Source: Vitis vinifera (lineage: Eukaryota > Streptophyta > Magnoliopsida > Vitales > Vitaceae). Taken from it: a stretch of 64,000 nucleotides of DNA. Shown one piece after another: positions 32,962-46,375 of the stretch; within the stretch, counting starts at the first letter, position 1, and every line of letters begins with the position of its first letter. Location: NCBI RefSeq assembly GCF_030704535.1, contig NC_081817.1, forward strand, positions 3,177,001-3,241,000, written 5' to 3'. The notes under the pieces were generated by a model. It was given only the letters and a program-made list of their open reading frames with translations, was not told the origin of the DNA and did not search any database. The translations under genes and the position numbers were made by a program.

Positions 32962-35900
32962 CTCTCTACTCCCACGGAAAAAGCAAGAACACAGAGGAAG
33001 ACAGATGGTTTTTAGGGTAGTGTGTGTGCAGAGAAGGTCTAGGATGAGCTACTACTTATGGGGGAGAGAGGGAGAGAGCGGTTAATGTCAAAAAGAGAGA
33101 GCAAACCAAATCATCGCTCCTCAATTAATGCAGTTTGGTCAGACCTTAATTAAAGCACTCTCATTACCTCAAACCCCATTCAAGTCCATAACGCTTTTGC
33201 CCCACATTCTTGACCCAATTGCCCTCCATGATCTTCCATCTTTCTCACTCTACCATTTCTCTGGGGTTTTGGGAAATGGTGGGGTCATGAAGCGGCAAAC
33301 TCGATTTTCCCTTCAAAGGAGGGAAAACCAGAAAAGTGGGGTGTGCCCATAAGGCACAAAACAAAGCCTGGTATGAATCCGCTTTGCTTCAATCTCAAGT
33401 TGTGCCTCTGCTATCAAATACATTATTCTATACTCAATATATATATATTTCCTTCAATTTACTTAATTTACAAGGATAGTTGAAATTATTTCAAATACAT
33501 TATTCCATAATATGACAGTTGGGTTTGTATTTTTGATTAAGTTTAGTATATGTTAATTTCCAAGGTATGAATGGGAATGGATGTGCCTTGTCAGCATCAA
33601 ATTTCCGTACCGTATGATAAAGACTAAACAGAGTTGTCTAATTATATTTACAAAATTAAAATAATATTGGATTATCCGGGTCTGAAAAACTTCAAGGGAT
33701 TGAGGAGGCGCGAGTAGGAGAATATAGTAGTCGAGGAAGTAGTTGTGAGAAAAGGGCAGTGGCGCCGCTGAGGGAATTAACTGGGAAAAGGAAAGATTTT
33801 TAGGAGACGGACCGGACCATACATGGATGTGTGTGGGCCCCCGAAGCCCGCATTTATCGGTCCACGTATTGCGGCGTTCATCAGCCGTACGATTTGGTAT
33901 GGGATGGTCTTCACTCTTACATTTATTTTACTCACTTTGCTTTTGCAGTCAAGTGTGAAACAAAGCCTCTGCATCCTTTTTGTTTTTTTGTTGCTTTTTT
34001 TGGGTAGGTGGTTTTCATATTTGTTTTTATCCATATTTCAAGCCTAATCCGTTCTTCATGATTTCACACTTCTCATCCATTTTCAAATACATTAAGATGA
34101 TGCTTTTTTTTTTTTTTTTCTTTTAATCGGAAATAAGCAAAAAAATAAAAATAATTAAAATCGATCAAATTTTATATATTTTTAAATTATTTAGTTTGAA
34201 AAATAAATATAGTTTTTAAGTTTGTAATTTATTTTTCATAAAAAAATGAACTTCTCTCATTTTTCTTAAAACATAAATAAATTACATTAATGTGTGCGCT
34301 AGAATTTTAAAAATTTGTGAAGAAAATCTTATTCATATAAAATTATTTTTTAGGTTATTTATTTATTTATTTTATGAGAAATGTATTTTTTTCTCGTTCA
34401 AAATAAAAAAGATATATGATAAAATTTTAAATATATGAAAACTAAAAATGCATTTAACAGTAATTCTGAAAAGTGTTTTTAATTTATTTAATATTTAAAA
34501 TTTTTTATAAACACTTATAAAATCGTTATAAAACCACTCTAAATAATATATAATGAAAAGAAATACGGGGGGAAATTGTGGCAACATGCCGTCATTTCAA
34601 TTTCATTTTCAATCTTTATCTTTAGCATTAGTAACCATGAAAAAGAGAAACAGAAGGAAGGATTCGGGGGTGGATGATATAAGGGACGTTGGAAAGTGTG
34701 GCCTCCATTTAAACAGAAGCATATGTATGAGATCCAGATGAGCATCCCATGATTCAACCAAAGATTGAAGGGCCCATGGATGATGTAACATACATGATAC
34801 ATCCCCCCCAATTCATGTGGACTTGTCTTCAACATTTCCCCATTCCTCCAACATTTCCCACTTGAATCGGAATTTTATTTTTTAACTTAACATTAATTCA
34901 TCTTAATTTTATAACCGTATTTTAAAGTTGTACGAGTTCTTTCGAATTCAAAAAAGAGCGCAATGTTTAATTCCCAAAAAATAAAAAAATAAAATGTATA
35001 AATTTATAATAAATTTTAATTATATCTCTTATAAAGAAACCAAACATGAGAAAATTAGTTTTTTGAATTTTTTTTTCTTTTTTTTGGTACTTTCCATACC
35101 CAAACAGGGCCTAAGCAGAGATCCCAACAAAAACTTTGATTTAATCCACTAAAGTAATATAAAAATATAAAAATCACAAAAGGAGAGTAGTAGTTGACAG
35201 TTGCTAAAGAAACTCCCCTTACCCTTGCTTTTTAAACCCTAAACCAAACAGGACATAATTAATTTTAATTACAAGAGAAGCATGGTGTAATTAACATGCA
35301 TGACAAATTAATTATTATCTAATGTGCATGCGATCATAAAAAACTTTGTCTCATCTTTAATGGACCATTGGTTAGGCGTAGGGACCATGCGTCCTCTTTT
35401 GATGACCCCATGAATCTCTACATACCTCCATTTGGCTTTACGCAATCCCTATAAAATTCTAAGGTTCCAAGTTTCTCGACCAAGCAATTACAGAATCATT
35501 TTTTTTTTTTCATCTTCTCTTCTTTTTTAAGGCCCTTATAGCTTGAAGCTTCTTTGCATGATTCCTAGGAGGGCTCGGGGCTCCCTCCACTTTATATTGG
35601 ATGATTTACAACTACCATTTTAACTAACTTAACTGCCTATTTTCATGGCCAAAATTGAAGGGAAAGTCATCTTCTTGCTGGGACAGGGATAATCAGTTGT
35701 GTCCCTGGGAGGGTGTGGCCTTAATCATTGGTGCCATCTTAATAAACCCGTAATGAAAATCGTTAATCGCGCTCGAAAAATTTAAATCCTTGGCTACACC
35801 ATTGATGAAAGTGTGTGGTTTGGAGGTGGGATGTTAGTAAAAACAAAGTGAATAATGTGTTTTGAGAATCCTGATGATCATCCTCCATTATACCAAGTAA

Positions 35901-37806
35901 TCATGGAGAAGGTCTTGCATTTTCCTTTTGGAGAAAGCATGCATGTTGCTAGTTAATTCAGTTATGGTACCTAATTTGTTTTGTTTTGTTTTGTTTTTTG
36001 GTCTGTTTGGCTTTGTAGAAAATAATTGTGCCATCTGCAGTCCAAGTAGCTTTTTGAATCTTTGATGATGGATTAGTATTGGGGTTTTTGGTTTTTGGTT
36101 TTTGGCTTTTATTGTGTCTTCTGCAAGTTTGACGTTGAGAAAATCAAGTGCAATAATGATGAGGGATGATGAACAGTTTAGGTTTAAAAATTTGAATTTG
36201 ACTTTGTCTATTTCGCAAAGTTGTTTTCCAATTTTGGGATGATTTTTTTTTTTTTTAGCAATTTAAAAATCACTTTCCCTTGCTTCCCTCTTTTTTTGTT
36301 CTAACATGTAATAAGTAAAATCAAATAAAGTTAACATGGTGTCCTAATTTTTCCGTTATTTTATATTAAAGAAAAAAAAACAAAGAATAGATAAAATAAA
36401 AACAATTAAAAAGACACAAAATCAAACAAAAAAAAAATAATAATAATTAAAGAGACAAAGAGAATAAAATGAATATTAATAATGAAAATTATTAGGATGT
36501 AACAATAAGACTTTTAAGCTTAGGAATGACTCACCCAAATAATGACTCTTAAAAGAAGTCTATAGAGTGTGATGTTGAATGTCATAAAATGTTTGACCTA
36601 TCATCAGTGACTATCAATTGATTTTCAGATGAGATGGTTAAAACTTGATTCAAGAATTAATATCAAAGTTAGGATTATGGGTTTGAGTCACAAAAGTGTG
36701 GTGTAATAATGTCGCATGTGCTCTCAAGTCCGAAATGAATCACCCAAATGATGACTCTTAGAACAATCTTGTGGGATTTGACGTCACATCTTTCAATTAA
36801 TAATTTCATAAATGAAGAAAAATTGAATATCAATAATATTTGATTTTCTTAATTTTAGAAATTTTCTAATATTCTTATATAATTTTATACAAATAATGGC
36901 ATGGAAGGTAAGACTTTTATTACCCAAATTATTAAGCTTTTCATTATAAACCATCAAAAGTAAATTTAAATTATTTTAAATATATTATAACTACTTGACA
37001 CTCTCACCCATTATAAATATATTTTAAATTACTACTATAATTCTTTTGATAGCAACCACCTTCATTCTTTATGGTTTAATGCCGTTACTAGCAAGTAACA
37101 ATGGATTTATATCAATTATGAATTATGATGATTAAAAATAATATTAAATTTTAATAACAAAATATAATATGGAGTATAACTTAAATTATTTATTTAAGTA
37201 TATAGTTATAGTCAAACGGTATATATTATTATTTTATATATGTAGTTTGAAATTTAAATCTCGTTTAAATTTTTTAATAGGACAAGGATAGAATTGTTTT
37301 AAAGAAACGGGACGGGATTGGGATGGGATGACCCATCCAAACTTCCTCCATTGCCATCGAGATTTGGAGTTGCTGTATCTATTTATCTCCCATTAGGCAA
37401 GTCGAGGATGACTTACCAAGAAGCCCATAACACAGTGATGGTCTATAGACCTGTTGATTAGGGCCAACTGGCAGTTGGCTCACATTGAACAATTTGGGTT
37501 GGGTCCCGCGTACCCAAGTTGGGTTTTGAATGATTCGCAAATGTCAGTTCAAAGTCCGAACCAGTGAACACAAGCATAAAATGGGCCGGGCCCAGCACAC
37601 TCAACTCCAAGACCTCTCTCCCAGGTCCTAACCCATGAACCCATCCCAAAAGCAAAACCAGAGGCCCAACAAAAAATACCAAAAATTCTTTTATTCACTG
37701 AAACCAATAACAAAAACCATAAATACAAAATTTAAAATTGGATAAAAATTTGGTCATCTACTGGGAATTAGAGGGGGACCATGAAATTCAATGAGTGGAG
37801 GAAACC

Positions 37807-38102
37807 GACACGTGGAAGAAGAAAGGCCAACTTGACCGAACAATTAGGAAGTGTCTCTCTCTTCTTTTGTAATCGGATAATCTTGAAGGATTTTGGGCCT
37901 CTCGTTTTTATTCCTTCTTTTGGGCCTTTATGTGCCCTGGCCCACTCCCCATTCCCCATGGGCCCATGCCTTCTAACAGACAAACCTATTAAAAATTGAA
38001 AGGCCACACACAAAGGAGTCTCTGACCCAATCTTAACGCCGTCAAATCCATAGCTGACTGGACCAGTACCGTCAACATCAATTCTTTCATTTTCCACGTG
38101 TC
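37807..38102. repeat. Inverted CACGTG pair bordering a site II-rich block
   Basis: GACACGTGGAA at 37807-37817 has its exact reverse complement TTCCACGTGTC at 38092-38102. Between them lie several TGGGCC words (near 37888, 37920 and 37962). It could be the ends of a small transposon or a relict promoter with paired G-boxes. Confidence 0.5.
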
Positions 38103-38254
38103 ACACTCTGAATTCTAATTTTAGGAAGCAAAAGTAAAAATGCTACCGAGAAAGGGGTGTAATATTGACACTTGAATTTTATGAAAATATTAGAAAAACA
38201 TTAAATATATATATATAAAATGGATCAAATTCTTAAAAATAATAAAATATTCCA

Positions 38255-38480
38255 ATTTTTTTTTTTAAGAAATAATAAAGGAAGTAATAATACACATATT
38301 TAAATTATATATATATATATATATTTTTTTTTTTTAAAAAAAATAATATATTTGATAAAATTTATGATATTAATATTCCAAATTTAAATTTTTTTAAGAA
38401 ATAATAAATTAAGTAATAATACACATATTTAAATAATATATTTTAAAAAAAATAATATATTTGATAAAATTTCTATATTA
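38255..38480. repeat. Tandem duplication, period about 129 bp
   Basis: The word AAGTAATAATACACATATTT is at 38282 and 38411, with similar flanks (TTTTAAGAAATAATAAA before and AATAATATATTTGATAAAAT after). The first copy carries an extra (AT)n run. Confidence 0.75.
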
Positions 38481-40060
38481 AACAATTATGTAATATGTGG
38501 TCAATAAAAAATATGAATTTTAAAAATATAAACTAATATAATATGATGGTAAATATTTAATTCCATTAAATGTCATTACTTTAGGCAAATTGCATTTTAA
38601 TAGTTTCGATTAATATCGAAATAAGAATCGATGTGATTCCAAGGCATTTAAAGATGAAGAAAAACCATCTTGATGTAGGCAATATTAATGTCATAACAAA
38701 AAGCTTTGTATAACAGATATTGCAATTACATACATGTCATACATAGGTTTTTTGACTTATTCTCTGAGCCTTATCATGAGATGGAAACTTCAAATTTATC
38801 CATGTTTGTTTGAAAACCTCTTTACATCTAATATAGAACTTTGAATTAATAATATTTGTGTAAAAAGGATAAAGTTAGTCTCATTTAATGAACGATTATC
38901 TTAAGTTCTTGTACATATGGACTCAAAACTAAGGGAAACCAACTTCTCAACAAATGTTACCATTATTTGTTATTTCATTTCTTTATATAACCTTCTGATA
39001 GCTCCTATGCTTTGACTAACTCTTGTAGAGTAATGATCATTATCTTTTGCGTTTATCTAAAATTGGCTTCATAGGTGAAACGGATGTTGATTTTTATGAT
39101 ATTATCTAACATCACCTCTATCATTGTCATTATTTTCATCACTATCATTTTCTTCTCTTGAGGAAACATAATCAAAATTAGAAGCATCGACACCCCTGCC
39201 TTAGCTAGCACTCATAACATGAGTAAGTTGTTCTAGTGGTTATATTTGTCTACTCAAATGAATTTATTCTACCTCTATAGTGATTGTCACTTTAAACTTC
39301 TTCAAACAAAATCTTTCAACATTAACATCAAGTTTACAAAAATGTGTGGTAATTTGTGAATCAAGAGTTTCATGTTGTAATAATAAAAAAACTAATTATT
39401 ACTGGCTCAAGTAGGTGAGACGATTCTATCATTCATGTGGAGTAGAGCAAATGTGCTCTTATTCCTCTCATATTCTAAAGATGATGCAATTTGTGATTAA
39501 ATTTTGATGGTTAACCTCCTTAGCATAGGAGCTTGGTTTTTAGACATAAATGACATAAATATATACATGAATATTTGGATGATAATCAAAGTGTTATGAT
39601 TTTAGATTTTACTTTTATTATTTGCGTTGGAGTTGAGTGAGGGTGTCTAAGTGAACTAACCGACCCTACCCAATAAATGAGAGAAATAAGGGGAGTGGTT
39701 TTTGAAAAATTTTAAACTATCCAAAAACTGACACTATTAAAAAAAAAAGAAAAAAAAATATCTTTGTGTAAAAATAGTTTCTCCTTGAAAAACTAGAAAG
39801 AGAAAAATATGTTTTCTTCTCTTTCCTTGAAACCAAATAAAACAAAAATTTTTCTACTTTCTCAATGAAAACAATGGTCAAGGCTCTATGATTTTTGTAT
39901 TCATAGTTCCATTTATGGCTTGAGACGAGAAAATTAATTGGTGAAACAATCAATTGGGATTCTTGGGCATCTCAGAAGGTAAACCGAAAATCTTATTTTA
40001 CATCAATTTCCAACAAATACTTTTTAAAAACAACTTCTATTGAGAATACTTATTTCACTA

Positions 40061-40137
40061 CAATAGCAACTCATGCAATCACATCCTTAATAAAATGCAT
40101 TTTGACATCAATATGTTTAACAAATATAGGAAGATTG
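40061..40137 (-). pseudogene. Copia RNase H scrap
   Basis: The minus strand reads NLPIFVKHIDVKMHFIKD then a stop, matching the NPIFH.RTKHI.VD.HFIR region of copia RNase H. It is too short to say which lineage. No LTR was found beside it. Confidence 0.55.
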
Positions 40138-41904
40138 GAATGGTTATTCTTAGATAAACATGTTAAGATTTATTTATTTATTGTTCTTGGGAATAATAAT
40201 TTTTTTCTTAAAGTTTTCTTGATTCGATCTTGAAGTAAAAAAAGTTGCACTTGTGTTGTAATTGATATTTTTCTATACACTTGTTAAAGAATACCTTGAA
40301 GTTTGGTTTGGTCTTATGAATAATATATATTTTTTTGAGCACTTATACTAAAGGAGAATTGCATTTATAAGTAAAGTTGGGACATATAATTTAATATCCT
40401 AGGATTTATATCCTTAATTTAAGGAATTTGGCTTCCTAATTTCATTAATTTGTCTTCTTTATGGATTTGTGCCAATAAGAGAATAATAATCATTTTATTT
40501 TATTTTAATTAGCAAGACTTAATTTTATTGTCTAATAACCTTTTACGACATGTTACTATAGAACTCTTAATATTTGAGTCTGCGAAAGTTTCCTCAAAGA
40601 AAGCAAACAAACCCCTTGACAAGAAGATTGCCTTCCATGCCAATGTTATCCTAGGTTGTGACAATGCAAGCAACATGATGTTTCAAATTCACCGTCTGTT
40701 AAATCATGAAATTTGGGAGGTTAATAACTTGTAAGTTTGCATAGGTTATCAATCTTTTTGGGTGTAGCCGTGTAGGGTTTAGAATTGGCAAACATGGTGG
40801 CCTACCAGATCCAGCTTTGATTGGACTAGACAGATAATGAGCTCATTGTAATGAGGTTTAGCATTTTGACTCTTAACTTGCACCAATATGGATGTGCAGT
40901 GTGCATTCTTTTAAGGTGTAAGCCATGAAAGTTGAGTAATTGGGCATTTGATAAAATTTAATATTTATTACTTAATAATTTAAGTTAATTTTTAGTTAAA
41001 TTATTCTTAAGTTGTTAACTTTAAATATATTATTTATTTTTTTTACTTTTAAATATTAAAGTTGTATGGTAAAATTAACTTAAAATTTATTTAAAGTTAT
41101 TAAATTGACATATTTATCTTTATTAGTTGTAATTAATGTTTATTATTAACAATTTTAACTAATATTTATTTTCATAAAAAATGAATCATGAATTTGGAAT
41201 TATGATTATTAAATATATTTTCATTAGATGTGAGCAAGGTACATAAGACAAAAAAAAAAAAAAAAAAAACCAAAAATGGGATTAAGAATAAGTTAACTAT
41301 TTTGATTTAATACTTAAAGTCATTTTTAATTTTAAGTTATAATATTAAGTTATTTTTATAAAATATGTTTAATTTATTTATTAACTTAAATTAAGTTATT
41401 AAGTTACTTCATACTTGGTCATGCAAGAGATGATTCAAGTCTTTTTCTTCTTTAATTTTTGTGAGTTAAGTAAAAGCGAAATCCATTTTACCCAATTGCT
41501 CTTCCATTGAAGCAATGTTGGTAATCATAACTAGTATAATCATTGAGTATAAAGAAGTGGAAAAGATAGAGTGCTTTAGTAAGGTTTTTTTCCCTTGACT
41601 TTCTAATTAGTGTTCAAGAGTTGTATTAGGTACAAAGTGGGAAGGCTTATTTGTTGAATTATTTGAAGTTGATGATGTCTTTCCTTATCACAAGTAACTC
41701 GAGTCTTTGCCATATTTAGGAAGCAAATTCTTAGTCTACACCACTCTGATTTTGACATACTAAAAAGGTCATGGACACGCATCAATGAAGACATATACAG
41801 AAAAGACATGTGAGCAATAGAGACGTGTATTTTTAGGAGATGGAAGATTAACTTGATGAAATTTGAGTCAAGGCATAAGGTATCACAAAATGCCTCAGAC
41901 TCTT

Positions 41905-41906
41905 AT

Positions 41907-41952
<46 letters not shown>
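41905..41952. repeat. Compound microsatellite (TA)n(GA)n
   Basis: A run of about 12 TA units passes directly into about 11 GA units, ending GAGAATTC. Such compound runs vary in length between individuals. Confidence 0.95.
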
Positions 41953-42644
41953 ATTCATTGTAAAAATAAATATTCTTATTAAATAATGAAAATGATTAAA
42001 AATACCTTTATAAATATTCTAAAACACGAGAAAGGAAAAGTTAAGAGTTAAGGATAAATATGTAAATTCTATATTGAGTTGATAAAGATGTAAAAGAAAA
42101 TGAGGGACAGTTGGCGGAATAGGGGCTCGCAATTCAAAGTATAGTTATAAAAAGTAATAAAAGATTAAATGTTTTAAGGTTCAATAGTTATATTTATTTT
42201 TTCTATCATACATGATATTTCCTATGATACAGTGGAATAATTCTCTTTTATCTACAAACATACATATAATTAGTTAAATTATATTAAAACTTTATTTGTC
42301 TTTTTGTATGATTTGATTTTATCTGTATGTTTTGTATTGACTTATGATACTGAAGTTTTCATCAACACAACACGTAATCTTAGAGATTTCCAACATAATA
42401 ATAAGCTTACAAAATTTTTCTATGCATCGCTTGTATAACTCATGCGATTTTGATGAGTTGGATATTATGGTAGAATGTGTAAGACTTTAATATTTGCCAA
42501 ACTCAAATTTGTTCATTGTCAAATTTGATGACAATTAGGTGATCAAACGAGCCTACCAAATTTTTAGTATTACATATATGTTCTATATTTTAAATTTATA
42601 GTTAAACATATAAAAGAAAATAAGATTTAATTAGGTATCCGTTT

Positions 42645-42901
42645 GGATGCACTTCATTTTTTTTTTTTTGTAAAATCATATAAAAACAGAATATTTTGTA
42701 AAATTATATAGATTTATCTCATGTATTTGAAAACCGCATTTAGAAAATTTAAAATTCTGATACCTCTATTTTTTAAAATAGTTTAACCATTATTTTCTCA
42801 TTGGAAGTTTCTAATTTTTTTTTATATGTTTTTTTAAAAAGTTTATCTTTATTTTATGATTTAAAAGAGAAAAAAAAAAAAATAGAAAGTGGATCCAAAT
42901 G
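42645..42901. mobile_element. MITE-like inverted-repeat element
   Basis: The left end CCGTTTGGATGCACTTC and the right end AAAGTGGATCCAAATG are imperfect inverted copies, followed inward by poly(T) and poly(A) respectively. The interior is AT-rich with no coding, about 257 bp. Target duplication is not clear. Confidence 0.6.
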
Positions 42902-43011
42902 AATTAAATTAATATTCATATTTGGCTATATTTTCTAGTAGATTTGCATAAATTAATGAATTATAGAGTCCATAACTTTATAAAATTGTATGAACTTGTC
43001 CTTACAATCTT

Positions 43012-43335
43012 TCCCTTTTTCTTTTGATAAAAATTATGTAATTATTATTAATATTTAAGGAGAAAAAATAAGTTGGAAAACAATTTCATGCAACTTTTTC
43101 TTCATAAAGAACTTGACCATCTACAATAAACTATTTTAATATCTACCACCAACCTTTTCCTTTTCGGATAAAATTTATGTAATTATTATTAATATATAAG
43201 GAGAAAAAATAAGTAATAAAACAATTTTACACAACTTTTTCTTCAAAAAGAAATTGCCCATCTACAGTCAACTATTCTAATATTTGCCACCTATGGTTTC
43301 CTTTTATGATAAAATTATGTAATTATTATTAAAGA
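43012..43335. repeat. Tandem repeat, period about 140 bp, 2.3 copies
   Basis: TATGTAATTATTATTAA appears at about 43036, 43176 and 43316. Copies 1 and 2 also share GGAGAAAAAATAAGT, CAACTTTTTCTTCA and CCATCTACA in order. Confidence 0.85.
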
Positions 43336-44269
43336 ACCATTTGGCAATGATTTCGAAAGCACTTTTACCTTAAAAAGTGTTTTTGAAAAAAGAAATTAGA
43401 CATTTAACAAAATTTAGGAAACTTTTTTAAAGATTTAAAAAATTATTTGTAGTGTTGCAGGATCACTTGTAATGTTTTTTAGAGAAACATTGTGTAAGTG
43501 ATTTTCTTAAAAATATTTTCATTAAAAACACTTCGGATAGAAACACAACAAAATGCAGTCAAATATATATAAGAAAAAAAAGGTTGAAAACGATTTCATG
43601 TAATTTTAATTTTAGATAATAAAATAATTGCACTCACTGAGACCTTAGAAGTCTTCCTTATCATTAGGCTATAAACAATAATTTAAGGCTGAGTTTCCTC
43701 TTCACATCCCAATAATTGAATTAATTATTTTAGACATTAAATATTATAATCATAGGCATGAAAATATTCAATTTTACAAGTGTTACTTGTGATGTCCGCC
43801 ACAAACCACTAGTCAATTGCATGTCTTATTAGGATGATCACATGCCTAATTCTATTATGTTTCCCACTTTTCACTTCATTAATAATTTAATAATTATTTT
43901 TAAAATTGGTAATTATTTAAATTTTTTTTTTTTGCATAAAAGGGCATTTTCCAAATTTTGGGAATTACCCAAATTTCAGAAAAAAAAAAAGAAAAAAAAA
44001 AGAAAGAAAAAGAAGAGGGAATGATGAGTCATTGATGCAATTACAAGTATGATGATAGGTTAATATTATTTGAACAATCTTCTTTTACCATGAAGGACAA
44101 GGAAATCAGACAGAGCTTCGGGACGACTGGTGGGGGTTCCACGTGGCAAAAGTTAACTGCCAATGGTAATAAGGGGTTAGGAAGTGGGGGGTTTAGGTGA
44201 CCGGCAATGGCCGGGACCAATGCCCTTTTACTGGCTGGTCCGGTTGTGTGGTGAAAAAACTTATAAGAA

Positions 44270-44481
44270 TGGGTTTAAGCCACAGTTTCCGGTGGTTTTG
44301 ATGGAACGGAGGTTGTCATTTTCCGTGAGGGGGATGAGAGGTTTTTAATTTAATTTTTTTTTTTTTGTGCTGAATTTAAATTCACATCCATCTTCTGAAC
44401 AAGTTCCGATCTTGAGAATCTGGAAATTGATGACAATTCTCGGGAAAATGGAATTTGGACAAATTTGACTCGGTTTAAGAG
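44270..44481 (+). other. Probable first 5'UTR exon of telomere-binding protein gene
   Basis: A leader-like stretch ends with donor TTTAAGAG|GTGAGC at 44481/44482. The exon start is not defined. Confidence 0.4.
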
Positions 44482-46305
44482 GTGAGCTGATCAAATTCCG
44501 TTGTTTGTTTGAAGGATTTGAGTTTGGTGTTTGATCTTGTTGTTTGGGATTTGATTTCCGGGAATTTGTTGAAAATTTGTTTGTTTTGTGTTAAATTTGC
44601 GTGTGTGGAGTATTGAATGTGAGTTTCCGGTGGATGTGCTGAAATCCGGTTGAAAAGGAAGTGTTTTCTCGTAACGTTAAAGTAGATAGTTGAGATCTGA
44701 TTGGATTCTGTGAAATTTTAAGGTTACGTTTGTTCTTTCGGTATTGGATTTGATGGGAATTTCATTTCCGTGGAATTCTTGAATCTTTATTTTGGTTCTG
44801 GAAATCCATTTTATGTGGATTTTGATTTGGATTTGAAGATCAAATCGCAAGGCCTTAATTGCGTTTGATTGCAGGTTTGGATTTGATTCAGAATTGCAAT
44901 TCTCTGGATTTTGAAAATTTTGACGCTTTGAATTCCATACCCAAATCCTTTTTTTATAGACCAAACCGTGACATGGGAATTGGACCCCGGACTTCATCAA
45001 TCAAAGGCAGTCATGGTTTGATTGCCTGGAATTTACTGACTGATATCTGCTGAGGTTTTGGGATCTGAATTTTGATTAGGATACGTTTTATGAAAATTAA
45101 CTTCCTTTTTTGGGAATAGCTGAGACTTAGGATCTTATTTCCTATCAAAGTTTTTCTTGGTGTTTGCCATTCTCTTGGTTCTGATCCAGTTGGTTGCTGA
45201 GAAAATCCAAGAAAAGGGAAAGTAGGTAAAATTTTGAATCTTAGATGCTTTTGTTATTTGGGAACTGAGAAAATAAAAACCATCTTTTGACTGAGGCTAA
45301 ATTGAGTAAATGAATTTCTTGAGCTGGCTTTCTCATTTCTGAAGCCAAAATACATTCCAAAATTTGCGATTTTTTTCCTTAGATTTTCTTTAATTTATTA
45401 GCAACCAATGGGAGGTTATACTTAGAGAAAACATCTCTATGTTGGGATTTATATCAAATTTAGAGGAGAGATCAATGGGATTTAATAAGCAGAAACTATT
45501 CTCATGACAAAATGAAATTGCATTCTGTAGAGTTGTTTCATATATTACCCTTTGATCTGATTGTCTTTGTTAAGCTTTCACTATTATGCAAGGTGTCAGT
45601 GAGGCCTGATAATCGTGTGATCTTTTTCATACACGCACATATCCACCTATTTTATATCCATTTTCATCTTTGCTGGAATAGGCTTTTCTTTTCTCATTGT
45701 TTTAAAGATCATATCTAGGACAAGTAACTGAAAATGAGTTTCTTTATCCTGAAATTTGACTGATGACTTCATTCAGTAGAAAGAAGAAAAAAGGAGTTTG
45801 ACTAACTGATATATGTTAATGGTCAATATATTGTTTTTAACCGTTTCAATGTAAATGTTTATAATTTGATGGTTTACAATCTGGATCTGATTGATCTAAT
45901 ATTCCTTTGATGAATTTTATATTGTTTCCTGCATTTTAGGAGCCAGATTTACTGATTTGTGATATGTCATAGGATTGGGTGGGGTTGCTACAAAAACTGG
46001 AACTGTGCTCTGTTCGTTTGCCTTCCATTGAAAACATGTCTTGAAACAATCATTCATTCTGAATTTACAAATGGGTTTTCCCCCCCCTCTTGTGGAGTAA
46101 ATGATGCTATCTTATATGTTACAAGAAACACTGGTATATGCATATTTCTTTTTCAATAGCTTCTTAAGTTATGCCACTTCTCAACTGCTTTGAAAAAATC
46201 AGAGAGTTCAATAAGAAATTTTGTGATTGCTGTCAACTTTGCCACCTTTTCTGATAGGATTTCTATGATCTTACTGATTTGCAAATTAATGACCTTTTTC
46301 TGTAG
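44482..46305 (+). other. Long 5'UTR intron of telomere-binding protein gene
   Basis: T-rich sequence ending in CTTTTTCTGTAG at 46305. The ORFs in it lack family resemblance. Extra leader exons inside cannot be excluded. Confidence 0.45.
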
Positions 46306-46324
46306 ATAGTATACTCGAACTGGG

Positions 46325-46372
46325 ATGATGATTCTTTGTGTTTGAGGAGTTCTTATTGGCATGTGTACCTGA
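46325..46372 (+). promoter_or_regulatory. Two mini-uORFs just before the main start
   Basis: ATGATGATTCTTTGTGTTTGA at 46325-46345 is six codons plus stop. ATGTGTACCTGA at 46361-46372 is three codons plus stop, ending only three bases before the main ATG (46376). Both would be translated first by scanning ribosomes, so they could lower expression of the main frame. Confidence 0.6.
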
Positions 46373-46375
46373 GAT

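Larger units (their letters stand above)
33050..44270. other. Long gene-poor AT-rich interval
   Basis: About 11 kb without a recognisable intact gene. It contains the smaller items listed separately (inverted CACGTG pair, tandem duplications, copia scrap, microsatellite, MITE-like elements). A GC-richer patch at 33690-33910 and a patch with several TGGGCC words at 37880-37970 look promoter-like but precede no coding region. The frame at 40528-40734 has no recognised relative. Confidence 0.5.

Noticed and set aside
37458-37682. 74-codon minus-strand ORF
   Set aside because: Composition follows GGGTT/CCCAA-rich DNA, with no recognised domain or splice context.
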